Positions 34,853-43,713 of a stretch of DNA of 64,000 bases are shown one piece after another (the first letter of the stretch is position 1; every line of letters starts with the position of its first letter). The stretch covers positions 310,001 to 374,000 of the forward strand of contig NZ_QGGW01000001.1 in the NCBI RefSeq assembly GCF_003148775.1. The letters run 5' to 3'. The translations under genes and the position numbers were made by a program. This stretch comes from Roseicyclus mahoneyensis (GTDB lineage: Bacteria > Pseudomonadota > Alphaproteobacteria > Rhodobacterales > Rhodobacteraceae). Under the pieces are notes generated by a model. The model did no database searches. It was not told where the DNA came from and saw only the letters and a program-made list of their open reading frames with translations.

Positions 34853-36111
34853 GCCTGAACGCCACGCATGATCCGGGCCGGCGCAGTTGGATCGACAGCG
34901 CCAATGCGCCCGGCTGCGATTATCCGATCCAGAACCTGCCTTGGGGCGTGTTTTCCGACAGCGACGGGACGCGCCGGGTTGGGGTGGCGATCGGCGATCT
35001 GATCCTGGACGTGACGGCGCTGGAGGCTGCGGGCATCGTGGAACCCGCGCCGGGGCGGCGGGTTTTTGGCGAGGGTTTCCTCAACCCGTTCATGGCGCTG
35101 GGGCCTGCCGTCTGGTCGGCCACGCGCGCTGCTTTGGCCGATCTCCTGGACGCTCGGACGGGGGATCGCGCTTTGCCGCTGGTGGCGCAGAAGGGCGCCA
35201 CAATGCACCTGCCCATCTTCGCGCGCAGCTACACCGATTTCTACGCCTCGCGCGAGCATGCGACCAATGTCGGCACCATGTTTCGCGGGGCGGACAATGC
35301 CCTGCCACCCAACTGGCTGCACATGCCCATCGGCTACAACGGGCGGGCGTCCACCGTGGTCGTCTCGGGCACGGGCATCCGTCGGCCATTGGGGCAGTTG
35401 AAGGCGGCTGATGACCCGGTGCCGCGCCTTGGCCCGTCGCAGAAACTGGATTTCGAGCTGGAACTTGGCGCGATCCTTGGCACCGGCAACGCCATGGGCG
35501 CGCCGGTGACGACCGTGCAGGCCTGGGAGATGATCTTTGGCTTCGTGCTCCTCAACGACTGGTCGGCGCGCGATGTGCAGGTCTGGGAATATCAGCCTCT
35601 GGGGCCGTTCCAGTCCAAGGCTTTCGGCACCACGATCAGCCCTTGGGTGGTGACCCGCGAGGCGCTGGCGCCCTTTGTGGTGGCCCCGCCCGAGCGTGCG
35701 CTTCCGCTCTTGCCATACCTGCACGAGACCGCGCCCCATAACCTTGACCTTGCCTTGGAGATCGACCTTGCGCCGCAGGGGCAGGGGCCCACGACGATCG
35801 CCCGCACCAATGCGCGTCATCTGTATTACTCCGCCGCCCAGCAGATCGCCCATCACGCGATTTCGGGCTGCGCCATGGAAACGGGCGATCTGATCGGGTC
35901 GGGCACGATTTCCGGCCCCACGCCCGACAGCCGTGGCGCACTGCTGGAACTGACGTGGAACGGGCGCGACCCGGTGACGGTTGCGGGCGGCACGCGGAGC
36001 TTTTTGCAAGACGGCGACAGCGTGACCTTGCGCGGCTGGTGCGAGGGGGCTTACCGGCTGGGCTTCGGCCCGTGCGAGGGCACTATCCTGCCCGCACCCG
36101 AGGCACCATGA
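34849..36111 (+). CDS. fahA: Fumarylacetoacetase
   Basis: Final enzyme of the homogentisate route, splitting fumarylacetoacetate to fumarate and acetoacetate. The 420 residues match the family: N-terminal SH3-like domain with NLPWGVFS, then the FAH barrel with YTDFYASREHATNVG near residue 125 (metal-binding Asp and catalytic His), DFELELGAILG near 200, LLNDWSARDVQ near 233 and GSGTISGP near 345. Coupled to hppD and to the Rieske gene by ATGA overlaps. Confidence 0.95.
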   Translation: MSLNATHDPGRRSWIDSANAPGCDYPIQNLPWGVFSDSDGTRRVGVAIGDLILDVTALEAAGIVEPAPGRRVFGEGFLNPFMALGPAVWSATRAALADLLDARTGDRALPLVAQKGATMHLPIFARSYTDFYASREHATNVGTMFRGADNALPPNWLHMPIGYNGRASTVVVSGTGIRRPLGQLKAADDPVPRLGPSQKLDFELELGAILGTGNAMGAPVTTVQAWEMIFGFVLLNDWSARDVQVWEYQPLGPFQSKAFGTTISPWVVTREALAPFVVAPPERALPLLPYLHETAPHNLDLALEIDLAPQGQGPTTIARTNARHLYYSAAQQIAHHAISGCAMETGDLIGSGTISGPTPDSRGALLELTWNGRDPVTVAGGTRSFLQDGDSVTLRGWCEGAYRLGFGPCEGTILPAPEAP

Positions 36112-36473
36112 ACCGGGACGCCTGGCGTGACTTCCCCGGTGCGCCGCCCGAGGGCACCTGCATCTGCGCCGCCGCAGATCTTCCCGTGGCGGGCGTGGCC
36201 AGCCATGACCTCGACGGCTTCCCGATCCTTCTGGTGGCAAGTGCCGACGGCCTTCGCGCCTATGTGAACGCTTGCCCGCACCAATACTTGCCGCTTGATT
36301 GGCGGTCGTCCAATATCCTGTCGGCCGACGGGGAAACTCTGCGCTGTTCCAACCATGACGCGGGGTTCGACGCCTGCACGGGGCGGGGTGTGGACGGGTT
36401 GGGGCAGGGATGCGCGCTTGATCCTGTGCCCCTGCGGGTCGCTGGCGACTGGCTGGTGATCGGATCAGCGTAA
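36108..36473 (+). CDS. Small stand-alone Rieske [2Fe-2S] protein
   Basis: A 121-residue soluble protein without signal peptide. The Rieske ligands are present as CPH (about residue 55) and CSNH (about residue 75), 17 residues apart, followed by DAGFDACTG. It could be a ferredoxin for a hydroxylase or dioxygenase. It is the third gene of the hppD-fahA operon (ATGA overlap), a place where maleylacetoacetate isomerase or homogentisate dioxygenase would be more usual. Its electron partner is unknown. Confidence 0.85.
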   Translation: MNRDAWRDFPGAPPEGTCICAAADLPVAGVASHDLDGFPILLVASADGLRAYVNACPHQYLPLDWRSSNILSADGETLRCSNHDAGFDACTGRGVDGLGQGCALDPVPLRVAGDWLVIGSA

Positions 36474-37958
36474 CAGGAACAGTGTGATCGAGGGGAAGGC
36501 GACCAGGATCACCACCCGGATGAGGTCCGAGGTGACGAACCACAGCACCGCCCTGTAGGTCGCGCTCATTGGCGTCGAACGGTCGATGGCGTTGATGATG
36601 AAGAGGTTCATGCCCACGGGCGGGGTGATCAGCCCGACCTCGACCACGATCAGCACAAGGATGCCGAACCAGATCGCCGTCAGTGTCGTGTTGAAATCGG
36701 CATGCATGGCTTCGGTCACGGGCCTGAGGCCCAGTTCGCGGAACTCATCGCGGGTCAGTGCCACGCCCTCGGCGAGCTTGGCCTGCGCCTGTGCCAGCAG
36801 GTCGGGGGCCATGGCGATGCCGGCGGCGATCCCTTCGGCCAGCCGCGCGGCCTGCATGTCGATCAGCGAGATCAGCCCGAAATCCATCTGCGCCATGACC
36901 GGCCAGAAGATCGGGATGGTCAGCAAGATCATCGAAAGGCTGTCCATCAGGCAGCCCATGATGAGGTAGAAGACAAGGATCAAGATCAGCACGGTCAGTG
37001 GCGCGTAGCCCTGATTGACCACGAATTGCGACAATTCCTGCGGCATCTGTGTCAGCGCGAGAAAGGAATTGTAGAGCTTGGCGCCCAGCACGATGAAAAA
37101 GATCATCGCCGAGGAAACGGCGGTGGTGAGGATCGCCTCCTTGAACAGCGCCCATGTCATCTTGCCCTTCACCAGCGCCAGCAGGCCCGTGCCCGCCGCC
37201 CCGACGGCGGCCCCTTCGGTCGGTGTGAACCAGCCCGCGTAGATGCCGCCCACGACAAGGCCGAACACCACGATCACCGGCCAGATCTCGGCCAGCGCGC
37301 GGAAGCGTTCGCCATAGGGCACCCGGTCGCGCAGGCCCGCGCTGTCGGGGTTCAGCCGCACATAGACCGCGATGACGATCATGTAGCCGATGGCCGCCAG
37401 AATGCCGGGCACGAAGGCCGCCAGAAACAGCGATGCGATGTTTTGCTCGGTCAAGATCGCGTAGATGACCAAGATGACCGAGGGCGGGATCAAGATGCCC
37501 AGCGTGCCACCAGCGGCCAGCGTCGCAGTGGAAAAACCGCCCGAATAGCCGTAGCGCTTCAACTCGGGCAGGGCGACGCGGCTCATGGTGGCGGCGGTGG
37601 CCAGCGACGATCCGCAAATCGCCCCAAACCCCGCGCAGGCCCCGACGGAGGCCATCGCCACGCCGCCCTTGCGGTGGCCCAGCCAGCCCGAGGCGGCCGT
37701 GAACAGAGCCGAGGACATGCCCGAGAGCGTGGCGAACTGGCCCATCAGCAAGAACATCGGGATGATCGACAGCGAATAGCTGGAAAAGGTGGAATAGCTT
37801 TCGGCCTTGAGCAGGTTCATCGCCATGTTCGGGCTGTCCGTCGCCAGCCACAGCCCGCCCACGCCCATGGTGAACATCGCCACCCCGATGGGCGCGCGCA
37901 GGAAGATCAGCACGAGCAGGATCGGGAAAGACCAGAACCCAAGCTCCAGCGCGCTCAA
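36465..37958 (-). CDS. dctM: TRAP transporter large permease (DctM)
   Basis: A 497-residue polytopic permease of the TRAP family: GFGAICGSSLATAATM near residue 125, GGTLGILIPPSVILVIYAI near 160 and PTEGAAVGAAG near 265. Start is TTG 37958, overlapping the dctQ stop as TTGA; no closer ATG exists. A longer-than-usual polar loop (about residues 375-430) follows the C-terminal helical bundle. It drives import of an organic acid with dctQ and dctP. Its 3' end overlaps the convergent Rieske gene by 9 bases. Confidence 0.92.
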   Translation of the reverse strand: MSALELGFWSFPILLVLIFLRAPIGVAMFTMGVGGLWLATDSPNMAMNLLKAESYSTFSSYSLSIIPMFLLMGQFATLSGMSSALFTAASGWLGHRKGGVAMASVGACAGFGAICGSSLATAATMSRVALPELKRYGYSGGFSTATLAAGGTLGILIPPSVILVIYAILTEQNIASLFLAAFVPGILAAIGYMIVIAVYVRLNPDSAGLRDRVPYGERFRALAEIWPVIVVFGLVVGGIYAGWFTPTEGAAVGAAGTGLLALVKGKMTWALFKEAILTTAVSSAMIFFIVLGAKLYNSFLALTQMPQELSQFVVNQGYAPLTVLILILVFYLIMGCLMDSLSMILLTIPIFWPVMAQMDFGLISLIDMQAARLAEGIAAGIAMAPDLLAQAQAKLAEGVALTRDEFRELGLRPVTEAMHADFNTTLTAIWFGILVLIVVEVGLITPPVGMNLFIINAIDRSTPMSATYRAVLWFVTSDLIRVVILVAFPSITLFLLR

Positions 37959-38533
37959 TGCTCTGCCCTTCCGTCGTCGGGCAGGTAGCTGCGCCCGGTC
38001 AGCCCTTCGACAACCCGCGCCAGCGCGCAATAGATCCCCACCAGCCCCGCCACCGCCGCCGCGACGAAGCTGGCACCGTAAGCCCACCAGACCGGGAATT
38101 GCAGCAAGAAGGTTGTCTGACCGTTGTCGATCTTCTCGATGAAGCCCATGAAAAGCCGCCAGCCGATCACCACGATCACCACGGCCAGCACCACTTCCCA
38201 AAAGGCAATCAGAAACCGGTTCACGCGATCCGACATCATGCCGGTGAACAGATCGACCGAGGCGTGGCCGGCGGAAAGCTGGCAGATCGGCAGGAAGGCG
38301 AAAACGGCAAAGGCTATGCCCGCCTCGACCAGTTCATAATCGCCGCGCACGGGGCCAAAGCCCGTCAGAAAGGCGGCAAGCCCCGGTGCAAACCCCATCA
38401 GCCCCTCGGCATGCCCCAGCCTGTCCAGCCCCCGGCCCAGCACGCTCAGACAGGTGAGCCCCACCAGCGCGGTCAGCACGAGGCCGCCCATCAGCGCCAT
38501 CATGCGGGCAAGGCGGGTCACGAGGTGCAGCAT
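37955..38533 (-). CDS. dctQ: TRAP transporter small permease (DctQ)
   Basis: A 192-residue membrane protein with four hydrophobic segments, the standard DctQ layout, including the conserved VDLFTGMM stretch near residue 100. It lies between dctP and dctM. It is separated from dctP by a strong hairpin, and overlaps dctM by 4 bases. Confidence 0.9.
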   Translation of the reverse strand: MLHLVTRLARMMALMGGLVLTALVGLTCLSVLGRGLDRLGHAEGLMGFAPGLAAFLTGFGPVRGDYELVEAGIAFAVFAFLPICQLSAGHASVDLFTGMMSDRVNRFLIAFWEVVLAVVIVVIGWRLFMGFIEKIDNGQTTFLLQFPVWWAYGASFVAAAVAGLVGIYCALARVVEGLTGRSYLPDDGRAEH

Positions 38534-38587
38534 GGGGCCTTGCCCTCCTTCGGTATCAGGACGCTGTGGTGCGCGGAAACATGGTGC

Positions 38588-38618
38588 GCGGCCCCCGCAG
38601 GTCCACCGCGGGGGCCGC
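38588..38618 (-). terminator. Perfect 11-bp hairpin between dctP and dctQ
   Basis: GCGGCCCCCGC (38588-38598), 9-nt loop, GCGGGGGCCGC (38608-38618). Lying just after the binding-protein stop in the transcript, it likely makes dctP mRNA more abundant than the permease message. Confidence 0.65.
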
Positions 38619-38633
38619 CCCTGATCTTCCGCG

Positions 38634-39695
38634 TCAGTTGGCGGGCTGGTTTTCCGCGATCAGCGCGCGCGCCCGCTCCAGCAGGGCCGCGCCGTCGATA
38701 CCCGCGGCCCCCATCTCGGTGACCCAGCCTGAGATGATGGGATCGGCGGCGGCGCGCCATTCGCCCATCTGATCCTCGGCCAGCGTGATGATCGTGTTGC
38801 CGCGATCTTCGGCCAGTTCGCGGGCGGGGGCGTCATAGTCCTGCATCACGCGGCCCGCGAAGGCCGAGAATTCAAGCCCGGAGTTCTCGTCGAGGATGGC
38901 CTGCAGGTCTGCGGGCAGGCTGTCGTAGCGATCTTGGTTCATCGCCAGGACGAAGGTGGCGACATAAAGCGCATCGCCCGGAAACTCGGTATGATTGTCC
39001 ACCAGTTCCGACACGCGCAACGCTGCAGTCACCTCCCACGGGATCACGGTTGCGTCGATCACGCCCTGGCTGAGCGCCTCGGGCACCGCCGGAACGGGCA
39101 TGCCGATGGGCGTGGCGCCCAGCCGTTCGAAAAGCTGGTTGGTCATGCGCGTGGGCGCGCGCAGGCTGACGCCCGCCAGATCACCCACGCTTTCGACCGG
39201 ATCGGAGGAATGGATCACGCCCGGCCCATGCACCCACAGGCCCAGCACATGGACAGCGGCGAAATCGGTGTCGAACATGGTTTCCTGCCCCAGTTGCCAA
39301 TAGGCGCGGCTCATTGCTTCGGCATTGCCGTTTGCCATCATGAAGGGCAGCTCGAACACCTCGGTGCGCGGAAAGCGGTTGGGGGTATAGCCCGGCAAGG
39401 TCCAGACGATATCGACGGTGCCATCGACCACCTGGTCTATCAGTTGCGGCGGGGCGCCGCCCAGCTGCATCGCGGGAAAGCGCTGGATCTCGATGCGCCC
39501 GTCCGACGCTTCCTCGATACGGTCGGCCCAGACATCGAGCACATGGGTCGGCACCACGGCCTGCGCGGGCAGGAACTGGTGCAGGCGCAGCGTCACCTCC
39601 TGCGCGGTGGCGGCGCTTGTGGCGAGGCTGGCGGCAAGGGCCGCGCCGCCGAGATGCAGGAACGCGCGGCGCGTCCGAGTGAATCGCGTGGTCAT
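38634..39695 (-). CDS. dctP: TRAP transporter substrate-binding protein (DctP)
   Basis: Periplasmic DctP-family protein of 353 residues with a Tat-like signal (RTRRAFLHLGGAALA, cleavage near ATAQ). Conserved features: RIEIQRFPAMQLGG near residue 67, FELPFMM near 114 and SLRAPTRM near 178, where the arginine normally binds the substrate carboxylate. Cargo is probably a carboxylate but cannot be named. The ATG has a GGGAGGA site and an AT-rich palindrome lies upstream. Confidence 0.9.
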   Translation of the reverse strand: MTTRFTRTRRAFLHLGGAALAASLATSAATAQEVTLRLHQFLPAQAVVPTHVLDVWADRIEEASDGRIEIQRFPAMQLGGAPPQLIDQVVDGTVDIVWTLPGYTPNRFPRTEVFELPFMMANGNAEAMSRAYWQLGQETMFDTDFAAVHVLGLWVHGPGVIHSSDPVESVGDLAGVSLRAPTRMTNQLFERLGATPIGMPVPAVPEALSQGVIDATVIPWEVTAALRVSELVDNHTEFPGDALYVATFVLAMNQDRYDSLPADLQAILDENSGLEFSAFAGRVMQDYDAPARELAEDRGNTIITLAEDQMGEWRAAADPIISGWVTEMGAAGIDGAALLERARALIAENQPAN

Positions 39696-39753
39696 GGATA
39701 TCCTCCCTTTCGATCAGACGGTCTGTTCTTTGCGCCGCCCGATTCCAACGAGA

Positions 39754-39768
39754 GGTATAATACATACC
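39754..39768. promoter_or_regulatory. AT-rich inverted repeat upstream of dctP
   Basis: GGTAT-AATAC-ATACC (39754-39768), a 5-5-5 inverted repeat in an otherwise GC-rich gap 59 bases before dctP. It contains a TATTAT-like -10 on the minus strand, so it may be the TRAP promoter and operator. Confidence 0.4.
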
Positions 39769-39863
39769 CTGACCCGCCAAGTCCGGGCTACCGCGACCGC
39801 GCGCTTGCCGGGTCGGGTGCGGTCTGGCAAGACGGTCCGACCTTGCCTTCCACCGGTGACCCA

Positions 39864-40058
39864 ATGCGCCTGATCGACCCCAGCCACCCGTTCTTCCGCC
39901 CTGCCTGGCGGCGCGCAATTCTGGTCTGCGCGCCCTTCGCCTGGGCGGGGGTGGAATGGAGCTTCGACAACCGGATCTGGGCTTACCTCTTCGCCGCGAT
40001 CGGTGGGTTCCTGGCTTGGCACCTGTTCGTCACCTGGCGGCCCGAGGGGCGGGATTAG
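39864..40058 (+). CDS. Small conserved-looking membrane protein
   Basis: A 64-residue protein (MRLIDPSHPFFRPAWRR...) with two hydrophobic segments at about residues 18-32 and 38-55. Short proteins with the same opening (xDPxHPFFRPxWRR) occur widely in Rhodobacteraceae as uncharacterised two-helix membrane proteins. ATG 39864 has no strong ribosome site. Convergent with iolG, one base apart. Function unknown. Confidence 0.6.
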   Translation: MRLIDPSHPFFRPAWRRAILVCAPFAWAGVEWSFDNRIWAYLFAAIGGFLAWHLFVTWRPEGRD

Positions 40059-40059
40059 G

Positions 40060-41055
40060 TCAGGCGGTTGGAATTTCGACCGGCTGTCCCGTCTCGCGCG
40101 ACCGGGTGGCGGCATCGGCCAGCATCTGGGCGCGCAATCCGTCCTCGATCCCCGGTTGTGGGTCGGTGCCTGCGATGACGGCGGCCACGAAGGCGCGCAT
40201 CTCGGCCAGATAGGCCGCCTCGTAGCGTTCAAGAAAGAAATGCTGCGCTGGCGCTCGGGCAAAGCCGTTTGCCGTGGCCAGTTCCACGGTTGTTTCCAGC
40301 TGGTTTTCCGCGCGCAGCATGCCAAGCGCGCCATGCACCTCGATCCGCTGGTCATAGCCATAGGCCGCGCGGCGCGAGTTCGAGATCTGGCAGATCCGCC
40401 CCGAGGCCGTGGTCAAGATCACGGCGGCCGTGTCCACATCGCCTGCCTCGCCGATGGCGGGGTCGACCAGCGCGCTGCCCATGGCGTGAAGCCGCACGAA
40501 TTCCTCGCCCATCAAGAAACGCGCCATGTCGAAATCATGGATCATCATGTCGCGGAACAACCCGCCCGAGCGCGCGATGTAGGACACCGGCGGCGGCGCG
40601 GGATCGCGCGAGGTGATGGTGACAAGCTCCACCGCGCCGATGGCGCCATCCCTGATGCGGGCGCGAAGCGAAGCGAAATTCGGGTCGAAACGGCGGTTGA
40701 AGCCGGTGAGGAAGGGCACCCCGGCCTTTTGGACAGCGTCGAGGCAGATGCGGATCCGGTCGACCGACATGTCGACGGGCTTTTCGCAGAAAATTGCCTT
40801 GCCGTTTGCGGCCGCGCCCATGATCTGGTCGAAATGGCTGTCGGTGGGTGTGCCGATGACGACCGCGTCGATGTCGGTGGCGGTCAGGATCGCATCGACG
40901 CTGCGCACCTCGGCCCCGGTTGTCGCGGCCAAGGCGTCCGCCGCCTCTGGCAGGGCATCGGCCACTGCCATGACGGTCGCGCCCTCGGTCGCCTTGATGG
41001 CACGGGCGTGCACTTGCCCGATGCGCCCACAGCCCAAAAGTCCGATCCTCAGCAT
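40060..41055 (-). CDS. iolG: myo-Inositol 2-dehydrogenase
   Basis: NAD-dependent oxidation of myo-inositol to scyllo-inosose. A 331-residue Gfo/Idh/MocA protein: GLLGCGRIGQVHA near residue 5, FCEKPVDM near 92, GFNRRFDPNF near 122, FRDMMIHDFDMARFL near 166 (catalytic Asp/His). The GRIGxxH form and FNRRFDP are characteristic of IolG. Last gene of iolD-C-B-J-G. Confidence 0.92.
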   Translation of the reverse strand: MLRIGLLGCGRIGQVHARAIKATEGATVMAVADALPEAADALAATTGAEVRSVDAILTATDIDAVVIGTPTDSHFDQIMGAAANGKAIFCEKPVDMSVDRIRICLDAVQKAGVPFLTGFNRRFDPNFASLRARIRDGAIGAVELVTITSRDPAPPPVSYIARSGGLFRDMMIHDFDMARFLMGEEFVRLHAMGSALVDPAIGEAGDVDTAAVILTTASGRICQISNSRRAAYGYDQRIEVHGALGMLRAENQLETTVELATANGFARAPAQHFFLERYEAAYLAEMRAFVAAVIAGTDPQPGIEDGLRAQMLADAATRSRETGQPVEIPTA

Positions 41056-41056
41056 G

Positions 41057-41896
41057 TCATGCCTTTCCGCTTGCGTTGAGACCCCGGATGACCGCGCGGG
41101 CGGCCTCCATCACGGGGTCATGTGTCTCTTTCAGGATCGTCACCCGGTCAAAGCGGGCAGGGTCCGCGGCCACGGCATCGCGCAGCGCCGCGCCAAAGGC
41201 CATGCGCAATTCGGTGCCGATGTTGAACTTGGCGATGCGCGAGGTTTGGGCCAGATGCAGGCGCTGGACCAAGGGCACGCCCGATCCGCCATGGATCACC
41301 AGCGGCACCTGCGTCACCGCCTCGATCGCGCGGATGCGCGGCTCATCAAGGCCGCCCTCGTGGTCTGTCTGCAGATGCACGTTGCCCACGCTGATCGCCA
41401 TGGCGTCGACGCCACTGTCACGGGCAAAGATCGCCGCCTCCTCGGGCTCGGTGCCTGCCGACCCTTCGCCGCCCGCGTAGCCGACGAACCCGATCTCGCC
41501 CTCGCAGGAAATCCCCGCCGCATGCGCCAGTTCCGCCACGCGGGCGGTCTCGGCGATGTTTTGCGCGAGCGGATGGCGCGAGCCGTCATACATGAGCGAG
41601 GTGAACCCGGCATCCAGCGCCTGCCGGCACTCGTCGAACGTATACCCGTGATCGAGATGGATCACGACCGGCACATCGACGGCTTGCGCCAGATTGCGCA
41701 ACATCGCGCCAAGGACGGGCAGGGGCGTATGCGCCCGGCAGCTTGGCCCGGCCTGCAAGATCACGGGCGCGCGTTCGGCCTCCGCGGCCAAGGCATAGGC
41801 GCGCATGTCCTCCCACCCCAGACAGACAAGGCCGGGGACGGCATAGCCGCCTGCCACGGCGGGGATCAGCACCTGCGACAGGGTTGCGATGGTCAT
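41057..41896 (-). CDS. iolJ: Class II aldolase, likely DKG-6-phosphate aldolase
   Basis: Fructose-bisphosphate-aldolase-type class II enzyme, 279 residues: VVIHLDHGYTFDE near residue 75 (zinc His), EGEIGFVGYAGGEG near 130, GNVHLQTD near 175, IHGGSGVP near 205 and KFNIGTELR near 225. In the inositol route IolJ splits 5-dehydro-2-deoxygluconate-6-phosphate into DHAP and malonate semialdehyde. Start ATG 41896 overlaps iolB by 4 bases. Confidence 0.88.
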   Translation of the reverse strand: MTIATLSQVLIPAVAGGYAVPGLVCLGWEDMRAYALAAEAERAPVILQAGPSCRAHTPLPVLGAMLRNLAQAVDVPVVIHLDHGYTFDECRQALDAGFTSLMYDGSRHPLAQNIAETARVAELAHAAGISCEGEIGFVGYAGGEGSAGTEPEEAAIFARDSGVDAMAISVGNVHLQTDHEGGLDEPRIRAIEAVTQVPLVIHGGSGVPLVQRLHLAQTSRIAKFNIGTELRMAFGAALRDAVAADPARFDRVTILKETHDPVMEAARAVIRGLNASGKA

Positions 41897-42732
41897 TTGA
41901 ACTTGGCCACCATGTCCATGATCCCGGGGATCGTGTGCAACTGCGCGGCATGGGTCGGCTGGAAATACTGCTTCAGGCTGCGTTGGCTGAGGCCCCCGAG
42001 GATGGTGAAATAATACATCTCGTAGCCCGGCAGCACGCAGCAGGGGTGATAACCCTTGTCGATCAGCACGGTGGAGCGGTTCATGATGTGATAGGCATCG
42101 CCCGGTGTGTTGTCCTCGCGTTGCAGCATCTGCAGCCCGGACCCGTAATCGGGCCGGAACCGGAAGTTGTAGCATTCGTCGTGCCGCGTCTCGTCCGGAA
42201 GGCGGTCGGTGTCATGCTTGTGGGATGGAAACCCCGACCAGCCCCCCGCACCGACGGTGAACAGTTCCGACACCAGCAGCCGACCGACGCGGTCGTGATG
42301 CGCCGCGCCGAGGATATGCTTGATCTTGCGATGCGTCTTGGTGTCATCGGAGCCGTATTGCACAAGGTCCAGATCGGCGGCGCGCACGGCGAAGGGTTTG
42401 AGCGTTTCGGCGTAGTGCGCGCCCGCGATGAAAACCTCGGTATCGGTTTGCGCCGTGATGCGGGCCGCGGTGTCGGTGGGCACATAGACCCCCTCGGGCT
42501 CGCCATCCCAGACATCCACGCCGCGGTTGCCGATTTCGGTGAAGCTCTCGCCGCCCGTCTCGACCGTCACGGTGCCCGTGGCAGGCACAACGCAGGTCTC
42601 GTAGCCCCGGACGCGGTAGTCGAAATGTTGGCCCGCCTTGAGCCGCAGGATGTTGAAATAGACCAGCGGCACGAGCGGATCGTTCACATCGACGATGGGC
42701 CGGTTGGCGTTGTCATGGGGGGCGATGTGCAT
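41893..42732 (-). CDS. iolB: 5-Deoxy-glucuronate isomerase family protein (divergent IolB)
   Basis: KduI/IolB-family bicupin of 279 residues with metal-binding SHKHDTD near residue 168 and KGYHPCCVLPGYEMYYFTIL near 230. It is clearly different from the canonical IolB at 54099-54893: it lacks the TYLEETYYHR block and carries DECYNFRFRP there instead. Its place in the iolDCBJG order argues for a role as the isomerase, but a changed substrate is possible since the canonical enzyme is also present. Confidence 0.78.
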   Translation of the reverse strand: MHIAPHDNANRPIVDVNDPLVPLVYFNILRLKAGQHFDYRVRGYETCVVPATGTVTVETGGESFTEIGNRGVDVWDGEPEGVYVPTDTAARITAQTDTEVFIAGAHYAETLKPFAVRAADLDLVQYGSDDTKTHRKIKHILGAAHHDRVGRLLVSELFTVGAGGWSGFPSHKHDTDRLPDETRHDECYNFRFRPDYGSGLQMLQREDNTPGDAYHIMNRSTVLIDKGYHPCCVLPGYEMYYFTILGGLSQRSLKQYFQPTHAAQLHTIPGIMDMVAKFK

Positions 42733-42743
42733 GCGCGGTCCTT

Positions 42744-43712
42744 TCAGGCGGGGGCGGGCGCGGACTGCGCACTGAGGAAGGCCTCAAGTTCGCCCCGCGT
42801 CGGCATGGCGGGCGCACAGCCCACGCGCGCCACGACCATGGCGGCGGCGGCCGAGCCTTGCAGAACGGCCTCGCGCACGGCTTGACCGGCGGCAAGGCCC
42901 GAGACGAAGCCGCCCATGAAACTGTCGCCCGCGCCCGTGGGCTTGAGCGCCTGCGTGGGATAGATGCCGGTGGTGATCTCGCCGTCTTGCGTGATCGTCA
43001 CGGCACCCTTTTCCCCCATCTTGTAGACGGCAAGCTTTGCCCCCTTGGCGACAAGATCGCGCGCCATGTCGAGACCGCCTTCGTAATCCCCCGCCATGAA
43101 GCCAAACTCCACGTCATTGCCCACGATCACGTCGCACATCGCGCCCGCGCGGGAATAGACCTCGGCCGCGACGGCGGCGGACGGCCATGAATAGGGGCGA
43201 TAGTCGATGTCGAAAATCAGCGGCAATCCGGCGGCCTTGGCCAGTTCGAAGCCGCGAAAGGCGGCGGAGCGCGACGGCTCGGCCGCGAACACCGTGCCGG
43301 TGGTGATCAGCGCGTCATAGGCGTTGTAATCCACCGCCTCCACATCGGCCGCTGTCATCTCGAAATCGGCGGCCCCGTTGCGGTAGATGACCGACTGGTG
43401 ATCCTCGATGCGGGTCTCCACCACGGCAAGCGAGGTGCGTGCCTCGCCGCCCACGCGGCGGACATGCTGACGCCCGATCCCGTAGCGATCCAATTCGTTC
43501 AGCGCGAAACGCCCGATGGCGTCATCGGACACGCAGGTGACCAGATCAGCCTTGCCCCCCAGCTTGACGATGGCAACGCCGATATTGGCCGAGGACCCGC
43601 CAAGGCAGGAGAAGAACCGCGTCGCCTCTTCGGTCTTGGTGCCGGGCGGGTCAGGGTAAAAATCCATGCCCGCGCGCCCGATGATGACGAAGCGATTGCC
43701 TTTCAGCCGCAT
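42744..43712 (-). CDS. iolC: 5-Dehydro-2-deoxygluconokinase
   Basis: PfkB-family sugar kinase of 322 residues phosphorylating 5-dehydro-2-deoxygluconate. Seen: GRAGMDFYPDP near residue 12, CLGGSSANIGVAIVKLG near 36, FDIDYRPYSW near 190, and the anion-hole/catalytic motif PTGAGDSFMGGF near 280. Start chosen at ATG 43712, two bases after the iolD stop codon ends. Confidence 0.93.
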   Translation of the reverse strand: MRLKGNRFVIIGRAGMDFYPDPPGTKTEEATRFFSCLGGSSANIGVAIVKLGGKADLVTCVSDDAIGRFALNELDRYGIGRQHVRRVGGEARTSLAVVETRIEDHQSVIYRNGAADFEMTAADVEAVDYNAYDALITTGTVFAAEPSRSAAFRGFELAKAAGLPLIFDIDYRPYSWPSAAVAAEVYSRAGAMCDVIVGNDVEFGFMAGDYEGGLDMARDLVAKGAKLAVYKMGEKGAVTITQDGEITTGIYPTQALKPTGAGDSFMGGFVSGLAAGQAVREAVLQGSAAAAMVVARVGCAPAMPTRGELEAFLSAQSAPAPA

Positions 43713-43713
43713 C

